From Paenibacillus sp. FSL R7-0204 (GTDB lineage Bacteria; Bacillota; Bacilli; Paenibacillales; Paenibacillaceae), in NCBI RefSeq assembly GCF_038002225.1, contig NZ_JBBOCA010000001.1, forward strand, positions 5,766,001 to 5,830,000: DNA of 64,000 nucleotides, read 5' to 3'. Under the pieces are notes generated by a model, which ran no database searches, was not told the DNA's origin, and was given only the letters and a program-made list of their open reading frames with translations. Each line of letters begins with the position of its first letter. The stretch's first letter is position 1. Both the position numbers and the translations under genes were made by a program. Shown piece after piece: positions 1 through 10,500 of this stretch.

Positions 1-345
1 GAATCCCATAAGATTTCCTGTACTTTATGAGCTTTTCAGCGGCTTCAATCTCTACGGTAACGGTAAGTACTGTTTTTGGTGTTTGGTCTGGTATTTTGCC
101 TGCTCTGTATTGTGCAGTATGAATGAACTCTTCAAATACAGCAGAAGTCGTTGGATTCTGCTTTAATTGTATTGTCTTCTCATTCCAAGTGACAGCCTCT
201 GCACCACGATAATCTAAATATCTTATTGCTTCTTCGGACTGGTCAATAACCCCTCCTTGTTTTTCAAATGCTTTTTTCATCCTATCAAATTTTACAGGGT
301 CTATAGAACCAGATGAATACCCAGAACTTCTTGTAAGAGCTTCAC
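1..345 (-). pseudogene. Orphan alternative toxin tip (zincin-like), partial and out of frame
   Basis: Reading the minus strand one frame off from the orphan pre-toxin ORF gives an uninterrupted ~114-residue peptide that runs off the left edge. It contains FEEFIHTAQYRAG, an E-E-x-x-H-x-x-Q pattern like that of zincin-like metallopeptidase toxin tips (Tox-MPTase type) of polymorphic toxins; that family assignment is from memory. It has no start codon with a ribosome site. It follows the shared MQAEG linker, exactly where the main RHS protein carries a different tip. One additional G in the four-G run (plus-strand C349-352) would fuse it in frame to the upstream module. I read it as a stored or decayed alternative warhead. 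Its own immunity gene may lie beyond position 1. Confidence 0.6.
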
Positions 346-1014
346 TTACCCCTCAGCCTGCATCTTCAGGCCAGCTGAATTAGCCGCCTTAACCTCATCA
401 TCCGTTAGAGTGGTTGGAATACCTTGTTTTCTCAGTTTACTATACAGCCCACTCGGGCTGTTCGACAACATCTCCTGAACAGTCTGATTCCCTACTGCTG
501 CACTAGTTTGCTGCGCTGCTTTTTGGATCGCTTTACTTCCGGCTATTTCTGCTGCATCCTTTCCCACAGCTGATGTGACAGCTTTTCCTGTTATTTTGGC
601 TGCTATTTTTTCTGTTACTTGGATAGCACCTTTAACGCTAGATTTAACAAATGCGGCTTCACCAAACGTAGCAACGTTGAGGAGCAAGTTAGCAGAACCT
701 GCGCTTCTTTGCAAGAACGACTTATCTTTCCCAAAGGCCAGTTTGGCATCGTCACCAATCATTAAGTTGTAGGTATTTACAACTAAGTTCTTCGTTCCAT
801 TTTTTATTGAATTAAATACAGATCCGCTGGCAGTATTCTTTGCAGAAGACTTCACAGGTACAGGATCTTTCTTGACAGATGTTTTAGCTGCCTGGACAAC
901 TTGTTCCTCTTTCTTTGCTTTTTTTAGATCTACTGCCAAAACTGTATTTTTCTGCTGCAGCTTTGATATTGCAGCGGCGGCTGCACTTCCTGCTGCTGAT
1001 AATCCTGAAACCAC
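346..1014 (-). pseudogene. Orphan RHS pre-toxin module (duplicate of main RHS C-terminal region)
   Basis: This stretch encodes a near-identical copy of the RHS pre-toxin region (from the GSAAAAAISKL segment to MQAEG), with only about ten base differences over ~640 bp compared with about 1961-2600. It lacks the YD-repeat core, a signal peptide and a convincing ribosome site; the first possible start is a GTG at 1014 shortly downstream of an in-frame stop. It ends at a TAA directly after MQAEG, where a one-base change in a G run shifts out of the frame of the alternative tip. It sits downstream of the terminator of the RHS-immunity transcript, so it is probably silent. Orphan modules of this kind are known beside rhs and cdi loci and can recombine onto the main gene through the shared linker. 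Confidence 0.75.
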
Positions 1015-1138
1015 TAGTTGATGCAGTCCATTTTGGTATCACGGTGAATCAAAGGAATTCATCTTTTTACAGCTATTACATGGATTAAATCTGCTATCAA
1101 TTTAATAATTATTTCGTTCTTCAACCACACTTCACTAT

Positions 1139-1173
1139 GAAAAAACCTTGAAAGGCACGAAGCCGATCAAGGT
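1139..1173 (-). terminator. Terminator after the immunity gene
   Basis: On the minus strand a 7-bp stem (ACCTTGA / TCAAGGT) is followed by a run of T. It lies 14 bp beyond the immunity stop codon and separates the operon from the orphan module. Confidence 0.65.
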
Positions 1174-1186
1174 ATGAAGAGGAACA

Positions 1187-1585
1187 TTATTCGTTATCTT
1201 CAACTACCGGAACAAAAGGAGATAAAAATAAATCTTCTTTTAGTTGAATATTACCACGGGCTAAAACGAGTACTCTAAAGTTATTATCGTACCCTTCAAT
1301 ATCTTCATCGTCCCTTGTATATAGTACTCCGTAAGAACCTGATGAATGGTCTGCGATGAATTGATATAGCTTAATTATTTCCTCTGCCTCGGTAGTTTTA
1401 CGATTCAAGAAGCCGCCCACAGAAAGATAATAATTACCATTAGAAGGGTAAACCTCCAGAAGCCCAGCACTCCAATTTAACTCTGAAATAAATTTTTGTA
1501 TATTATTTACAATCATTTCCAAATTGCCTGCATCAGCTTCTGTAGTTGTCTCATGGATTGTTGCCCAACCGTGAAATTCATACAT
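1187..1585 (-). CDS. Imm7-family immunity protein
   Basis: A 132-aa cytoplasmic protein starting MYEFHGWATIHE, with YGVLYTRDDED in the middle and VLARG then LSPFVPVVED near the end. This layout matches what I recall of the Imm7 family of polymorphic-toxin immunity proteins. The ATG at 1585 is preferred over the upstream GTG (1594) because AGGTGAGG precedes it and because the family begins at this Met. It starts 9 bp after the stop of the RHS toxin, the usual place for a cognate immunity gene, and is followed by a terminator. Its likely role is to bind and neutralise the C-terminal tip of the adjacent toxin, protecting producer cells from siblings. The pairing is inferred from position. Confidence 0.85.
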   Translation of the reverse strand: MYEFHGWATIHETTTEADAGNLEMIVNNIQKFISELNWSAGLLEVYPSNGNYYLSVGGFLNRKTTEAEEIIKLYQFIADHSSGSYGVLYTRDDEDIEGYDNNFRVLVLARGNIQLKEDLFLSPFVPVVEDNE

Positions 1586-1594
1586 TATCCTCAC

Positions 1595-4500
1595 CTACTT
1601 CAAAGGTTTTGTATCAATTAAAACTTTTATTCCATATCTACTGCTGTACTCATTCAGTTTATCAATTACCGATTGAGCAGGTTGCCCTTCAAAATGGTAA
1701 TAAACCCTTCTACCAGTTTCCTGAGCAGCCTCGAATGTCGCTTTCATTTGGTCCCGAACACTTTTATTTACGGTATGGAGTGCAGGTTTAGATTGACCAA
1801 CATATTGGTCATTAATAGCATCAAACTCTCTACTAGCGGGATCGTTGGAGAACTTAACGCGGGATTGACCACCAATTCTTTCAGCTAATGCATCTGCCGC
1901 TGCATCAGGTTTATTTACAACCACCAAATCCCCTGAGTAGCGACCTGCTTTACCAGCTCCCTCAGCCTGCATCTTCAGGCCAGCTGAATTAGCCGCCTTG
2001 ACCTCATCATCCGTCAGAGTGGTCGGAATACCTTGTTTTCTCAGTTTACTATAAAGCCCACTCGGGCTGTTCGACAACATCTCCTGAACAGTCTGATTCC
2101 CTACTGCTGCACTAGTTTGCTGCGCTGCTTTTTGGATCGCCTTACTTCCGGCTATTTCTGCTGCATCCTTTACCACAGCTGATGTGACAGCTTTTCCTGT
2201 TATTTTGGCTGCTATTTTTTCTGTTACTTGGATAGCACCTTTAACGCTAGATTTAACAAATGCGGCTTCACCAAACGTAGCAACGTTGAGGAGCAAGTTA
2301 GCAGAACCTGCGCTTCTTTGCAAGAACGACTTATCTTTCCCAAAGGCCAGTTTGGCATCGTCACCAATCATTAAGTTGTAGGTATTTACAACTAAGTTCT
2401 TCGTTCCATTTTTTATTGAATTAAATACAGATCCGCTGGCAGTATTCTTTGCAGAAGACTTCACAGGTACAGGATCTTTCTTGACAGATGTTTTAGCTGC
2501 CTGGACAACTTGTTCCTCTTTCTTTGCTTTTTTTAGATCTACTGCCAAAACTGTATTTTTCTGCTGCAACTTTGATATTGCAGCCGCCGCTGCACTTCCA
2601 GATGCTGATGGACGTGAGCTACTAGTTGAGCCACTGTTTGATGTTGCCGGCGGCTTTGTTACCGTGGCTGGTGGAGTTGCTTTATTATTATTTGCTGGCG
2701 CCGACGAAGCAGACTTCTTCGAATTCTGTGCAGGCTTCGTTGGTGCTGGTGGCTCTTGTTTTGGAGGCGGTGTGGACGCCTTCTGCTTAGCCAGAAACAG
2801 ATGCTCTTGGCGGTCCGCAGCAGCGTCGTTTCGGTTGATCTGGCTTTGAATGGAGCTTGCCGTTGCTTTGTGACCAGTCGGATCGATATACTGAATCGGA
2901 TCATTATTGGCATAAGTGTAGAGATTGAGACTGAGCGGGTTATTGTCTTCCCCCCAGTAGCTGTCTTCTGACAGGAAACGCCCGATGTACGGATCGTAAT
3001 AACGTGCCCGAAGGTAGTACAGCCCTGTCTCCCCATCATAATACTCTCCTGCATAACGGATGGATTCCGAATAGGACTCGATGCTTAAAACCGGATTACC
3101 AAAGACATCATAGTCATATTGGTTCTGCACTTCTCCTGCAGATGTTACAGTCTGCACAACATCTCCGTGTCCATTGAACAAATAATAAGTATATGCCTTA
3201 GCTTGATTCATTCTGGCAATATAGTTAATACCCCGGATGTAACGGGCGCTGAGCTTGCTGCCTCCGTCCATCTCCAGAATCACATGCTGACGGTCATATA
3301 CATAATTCGTTTCCTTTGCTATATTCCCTGCTTTAGCACTGCTTACCGTTTTCTTTACTCGTAAGCCGTCTCCATTATAAACATAATCTACAGTTGTCCG
3401 GTCTCCCGCCTTCACCTTGACAGCTTTCGTTAATCGGTTGAACCCGTCATAGACTTGAGTTACTTTTTCGATAAGACTATTAATTTCTTTAGTCTGTGCC
3501 TCGTAAGTATCTCCCCCGGTAGACTGGTGCATTGCTGTTGTATGAGGCTGGGTATAGGCTGTCCGTTGGCTAAGCTCATTCCCGTTCTTATCAAAAAGAT
3601 AATCTACAGTTTTGAGCAGCAACTCCTTCCCTGTTGTATCGCTCATCCGCTCTTCAAGCTTCATCAACTGATTACTTGAAGAATACTGGTATTCACTCTT
3701 CTTCAATTTATACTGAAGTGCTTGCTTGGTATCCGGGAAGATATAACTGCTAGGCTGCAGCGAGGTATAGGTCTCCAGCATAGACTGCCGATTTCCTGCC
3801 CTGTCATAGGCATAGACAGTCGTCTTTCCCGGTGCTTCTACCTGCTTAATACGGCCAGCATCGTCGTAGCTGTATGCCGTTGATCCAAAACTATCTGTCT
3901 TGGTAATCTGCCGGCCAGCATCATCATAGGTATAACGGTAACTGGAGATCTCAGAACCATTGTTCCGTTTGTTTGTTAAGGTTAGCAGACGATTGTTCAG
4001 ATCGTACGTATAGACCTCCTTGAGACCATCTTCATACTGCACCATCGTACGGTTGCCATTCTTATCATAGGAATAGGCAGTTTCTTTACCATCATAGTCA
4101 ACACGGGCCATCCGGCTGGACTTGTCATACTGGTAAGTTGTGGTGTAGCCCAAGATGTCTGTCACCGATTCTACATTTCCAATTACATCGTAAGTGTATT
4201 TGATCTGAACCTTACTGTCTTTACTAATCTGGAGCAGTTGATTCTGGGAATTATAAGTGTAGCTATACGTTCCACTCACATCATTCATGCCAGTCCGATT
4301 TCCAGCTTCGTCATAGCTAAAGTTAATTTTGTCCCCAGTCTCTACTACTCTCATCTCAGTTAACAGATTCTGATTACTATATAAATATAGTGTACTATTT
4401 CCCTGACGGTCGATCATACGCTGCTTGTTCAGTGCCAGATCATAGGTGTAACTGATGGTTGCATTGCCAGCATCCGTGACGGATTGCAGTACCCCAAAAG

Positions 4501-7500
4501 ATCCATAGCGGTACTGGGTAACTTTACCTCTTCCGTCTTTCATGGACTGCTTGTTGCCCATACGGTCATAGCTATAGCTGACCTCCACACCCAGCGCATC
4601 AGTAACCTGAGTTAAACGTCCAGCATTATCATATTCATAGCGAATAGAGTTACCAAGCGCATCCGTTTTTTGAATAAGGTTACCGTAGATATTGTACTGA
4701 TAAACAGTAGTGAATTTACTTGTACCATTTTTACTAGCTAATACCGGATCAATAGCAGCAGTCACACGATTGCCTAAATCATAATGATAAGTAATTCCAT
4801 ACCGGGAGCCATCCGTCTCTCCTGCCGCATAGCCTTTAGCATCAATGCTCTTGACCATATTGCCCTTCGCATCATAAATCTTCTTGCCGACCACTGTACC
4901 ATATGGGTCAATGGTAAGAGATACTCTATTTAATTTGTCATAGGTGTATGACATACTGTAGCCCTTGGCATTGGTATCCGCGATTTTATTCCCTGCCAGA
5001 TCATATGCTGTTGTAAATTTGTTGCCTTCCGGGTCAGTAACTACAGTAATCCGGTTAACTGGATCATACGCATACTTGGTTACGTATCCCCTCTCATCCT
5101 TATCCGAAATTTTATTTCCGGCCGCGTCATAGCTGTATTGTCTTACACTCTCTGTCGAACCTAGAGCACGAATGACCTTCTCCACACGGTTCATAGCATC
5201 ATAGGTATAATTTATGGTGTATGCCTTTCGGTTAGCCGAATCAGAGGACAAGAATCCGTTTGCTCTAGGATCTGTTTCCTGAATTTTATTGCCAAGCACG
5301 TCATAGCTGTAAGTTGTAATCTGCATGATTTTATTCGGATAGGAAGAATCAAGTAGATCAGCTAGATTAGGCAAAGTTGAATAACCTTCAACGGTTGTCT
5401 TATCCAGCCATCCAATCCGTTTCACCATGCGGTTCTGGGAATCATACTCATACTGCTCCACATCCTTGAGATCGGAATCTCTTAACTTTTCTGATTTGAT
5501 GAGATTACCATTCTTGTCATACTCCATGGATGAGCTGGCACCGCTGTTGTCAATGATGCCTTTAAGCAGATTGTTATCGAAATAGATATAAGTAGTTTCT
5601 CGGTTAGCAGAATCTTCTTTTGATCCCAATACAATCTTCTTAGTCATATTTCCTGCCGCATCATAATGGAAGCTCTCTACAGCGTAAATCACGTTTCTGC
5701 TCTCATCGAGTGCGAGCGGTGATTTTTTGTCGATGAGCCTGTTTCCGGCATCATAGTTGAACAGGGTTATGCTGTCTGCTTGATCTTTTACCGACACCAA
5801 ATTCCCGTTAAGATCATACTTGTTTTCAACTGTATACCCGTAGGGGTCTTTTACAACCTTTTCTTTGCCAAATGAAGTGTAGCTGGTAGTAGTTACTGCT
5901 CCAAGCGGATTGGTCTCGGAAGTCTTTCTGCCCTGCTTATCAAAGGTATACTTGAAAATCCCACCATCTGCATAAATAATTTTAGCAGGTGTTCCGTCAG
6001 GATTGACTTCATATGAAGTCGTGTTGCCCCGTTCATCCGTTCGAGCCAGCAAATGATCAAGCACATCATATTCATACCGTTTACTGTCGCCCAGAACATT
6101 GGTTTCTTTAATCAGCCGGCCAAGCCCATCATATAAATAGGTTATACCTTTGGAAGAGCCAATATTGCCTGAGTACCTGAGACCATCCACTTTTTTGGAC
6201 ATCTGTCCCTTAGCATCATATTCGAGGTATTCCACGACCGTCCCTTCAGGAGATACTGTGGATAGTCTGCGGTTCATCTTGTCATAAGTATACGACATCC
6301 CCTTCATACTCAAGACCTGATTGGTACTATCCAGCTCTTTCTTGTATTGATTAGGTGAGATTTCCCGAATCAGATTACCACTTAAGTCATAGATGTATCG
6401 TGTTACAGCCAATCCGCCGTCTGCAGCGGGCAGACTTTTACGCAGCACACGATCAAGTGCATCATACTCATAGCGGGTTTGCATTCCAATGGAATTGGTC
6501 TCGGTTAGTACATTGCCCGCAGCATCATATTGATACAGCGTTGAACCTTTCATAGCATCGGTCTTCTTCAATAGCTGCTTATTATAATTATATTCAAATG
6601 AAGTTGTGTTCCCCTTAGCATCGCTCTGGCTTAACAATTGATCATTCTTAGAATAGGTATAGGTTGTTGCTGCCTCCAGACGGTCCACATATTCATTGTC
6701 AAAAATAGCTCCCGGTAAAAAACCTGCACTGATATCTGCAGTCTTAACCAGTAAAGCACTTTTGGTAAGGCGTGATCTGGAGTCATAGCTGTTCCGTGTA
6801 ATATCATAGTTATTATCGCTACTCTTTTGATAAGTCGTAATCACATTCCCGGCACGGTCGTAATCCTGTTTACTCTCTCTGCCAAACGGTCCTGTAACCT
6901 GAATAACTCTTCCGCCCTTATCATAGATCTGCTGAGTAAGATCCCCCATGCTGGTCTGAGTTACGGCTCCATTTTTATTAGAGACAATGAGTTGAAAGGT
7001 TTCTGTCGAGAGCAATTTAGCAGCTTCATCATACTTCATTAGGGTAAACCGGTAATACGTATTGGTTTGATCCGCACGAATATATTCTTTTTTGGATATT
7101 TGATTACCCGCTAAATCGTAACCGTAGTAAATAGACTTCCCATTCTGGTCTGTGCTTTCCAGCAATTCGCCTTGCGATGAATAACGGAAGGACTCAGAGG
7201 TACCGTCTGGATATTCTATTAGGTAAGGAGAGCCAAAAATAGTATTGTAGCTTTTGGTCTGTTGGCCTGACTTATCCGTGTTAATAGTGACCCATTTACC
7301 TGTAAGATCATAGTCAACCGTTGTACGTGAGCCGTCAGCATAGGTTGTTTGCTTCAAACGGCCTCCAAGATCATAGAGATATGAAGTAGTATGACCAAGC
7401 TCATCCGTCTCGCTCAATACGTTACCAGAACCATCATAGATAAGCTGTTTGCCGATTTTCCCGATGCCCTGCTGTTTGTTATCATAAGCAGCCTGGGCTG

Positions 7501-10500
7501 AAATAATTTCAACAGGCTTATCAACAACATTGTATTGATATAACAGACCTATAGACTGCTCTGGATGAGTAGCATTATACCCTTCTCCATCGACATCTTT
7601 GATAAGGTTGCCCCTACCATCATATTCCTTGTAAGCAATGACCTCACGATTGGTTCCGTCAAAGGCAATAGTCTTTATTAACCGGTTCTCTGCATCATAT
7701 ATATTCTCAATGCCAGGAGCCTGTTCCATAGCAAGAGCAGAATATCTTGAATCCACAGTTTTTAGCAAATTGCCCATCGTATCATACTGATAACGGCTTG
7801 AATTCCCCAAAGGATCGGTTGTCCCAGTTGCGAAGCCTAATCCGTCGTAAGTATAAGAGGTTGTCCGCTCTGTTCCATCAATTACTGACGTCTCAGCAAT
7901 CAGATTGCCGGACTTGTCGTATTGATAACGGCTGATTCTAGGCCCCTTGTCATTAAAAGGCTTGGAGCTAGATACCTTAAGATTTCTATAATTGTACGTA
8001 TTCTCCTCAGTATCATAACCCGTACCATTGAATCGCCTCGTCTTCAGAAGGTTTCCTTCGAGATCAAATTCGTTTAAGGTCTGATAGGCCCCTCTTTCTA
8101 CAAGTGATCCGTCCTCCCCTTTTTCTTTGGATGATCCTGTCTCTGACGTTATGTTTCCGGCAAAATCATATTGATAATTCTGTACAATCTGTTTAGCGCC
8201 AGTTGAATCTGCGTATTCTACAGTCTTAGTTTTATTCCCGTTTGCATCATACTCGTTAGATGTGTGAGAACGGTTAGCAGCGTCCAGGCTGACATATTGA
8301 TCTGTCACTTGGTTAAGCGAATCATATGAAAAGGAGGTTATTGAAGAGTCCTTGTTAGCTCCTGCTGAATATAGCCCTTGCGTAAGTTTAATTCTGTTAT
8401 TCACCGCATCATATTGGCTATTTGTATAGAAATAATCCGAAGTTCCCGCCTGATAGATTTTTTGAATGGTGTTTCTACCCAATCCATCGTAGATCCACTC
8501 TGTGATTTTCCCGCCGGGAGCTTTCTCGGAGACCGGTTGCTCCATCGCGTTATAGCCATATTCTGTCGTGTTACCCAGTGCATCAGTGGCGCTAATCTTT
8601 CTTCCCAAGGCATCATAAGTATAAAGTGTAGTATGTTTGCCTTCGTCAGTGTCTGTTATGAGGTTGCCGACATAGTCATAAGTGAAGGTTGAGGCGTAAT
8701 ACGTCTGACGATCCGGCGTAACCTCTTGCTTGATCAATTGGCTCTCAAGGTCATAGTAGTACCTTTTACCATAGCCTTCTTCATTCGTAATCGTCATAAG
8801 CATAGGAAACTGGGGAGAAGAATTGATCTGATAATCAATTTTCACAGCTGCCCTAAGCGCCTTATCATTGTCATAGAAGGATTTCTCCACAATCTGCTGA
8901 TTGCTGTCGTAGGTATAGCGAGTACTGTGTCCATTACTATTCATTTCTTTAGTCAGATTGCCAAAAGCATCATATTGCAGGGAGGATAACCTCTCCCATG
9001 TACCTTGGCTATTGATGCTATGGTTCAGCAAATTCCCCTCAATATCATACTCATTCAGATACTTGTAATTTCCCGCATCCGTGTACTGTATCTTGAAGTT
9101 GGCATACGGGCTCTCCTGATATTCGTACTGCAGTGCCTTATTATCCGGCCGGATGTTCTTCAGTACGCGGCCTACTGCATCATATTGATACGATGTCTTG
9201 TTTCCATTCGCATCGATCTCGCTGACTATATTGCCGGTCTGCATATCATAGGCGTAGGTTTTGGCATAAGTCTTACCATCCGCCTGCTGATATTGTTTGG
9301 TCAGGTAAGCCCCTTTGGTATTAGTGCCATTGGCGTCGATGCCATATTCATAGTGAGTGGTGAAATCCTGTGAACGGTCATGGGCCGTTTTACGGATTAG
9401 ATTGCCATAGGAATCATAGGCGTAATCTGTGATTAACCAGGGATTCGCCGGATCATTTGTGGCTTTGCTCTCTTTGATTACGTTACCTTTACTATCCAGC
9501 TCATAATTGGTCTGAGCCGTTGTATTGGGGTTGAGCTTCCAGGTCTTCTGGGTCAGAATATGATATTTATTAATATCATAGGTAAATAGTTCGGTGTGTT
9601 CATTGTTCACCGGATAACCTTTGCTGTCACGATCGGCAATCGGTCCGGTATGACTGGTCATATTGCCGTACTCATCATAACGGTAGTTCTCAATGCTATG
9701 AACCGGCTCACCTGTAGCCTGCCCGCCAGCCACTTGATAGATAAGAGTCTCCTGTTTCTTGACCAGCTTCAGCTCATCATGCTCACTGGTAACGGTCTCC
9801 TTGTGATTCTTTCCCAGCTTCTCAGTGAGAATCATTTCCTGATTACCGTTGTATGTATATTTGACAGTGCTGCCGTTAACATCTGTAATGGTTGTGTAGT
9901 AACGGTATGTATCTTTAAGATAGGCCTTATCATCCTGCTTATAGTCTACCGTGCCGTACCCGTCAGCTTCATTGGTATAGGTGTAGGTCTGCTTGTTATA
10001 GGTATCGGTTACGAATTTATCCAGAAAGTTTGGTTTGGCAGGATCGAGCCCTTTCTTGATCAGATCCTTACTCTCAAAAATCTTTCTGTATTGCATACTG
10101 CCTTCATTCAGCCGTTTGGTGTAAGTGTTATATACATAGCTCTTCGCCTTATTGCTCTTCACTTCATCTACCAGTACAAGATTCTCGTAACGGGAATACG
10201 CAGAATATTTATCTTTATTGAAGTAGGTGAAGCCCAGATCAGGCTGCTCATACCAGAACATGAATTTCGGTTTCGCATCCGTGTCATATACCCTTTGCAG
10301 CCGGGTTCGTATGACATGCTTGGAATCATTAACGAGCGCCGCTGACTTGTCATACACAATACTTTTATCGCCCGGAAGATGAACAATCACTTGGAACTTA
10401 CCCTTTAGATCTCCGGAATCCGTATTATTGGGGCTTTGCGATGCGTTATAATAGTTGTTCGCATTTACAGGAGAATCAATGCTAATCGGGCCTACTGTGT

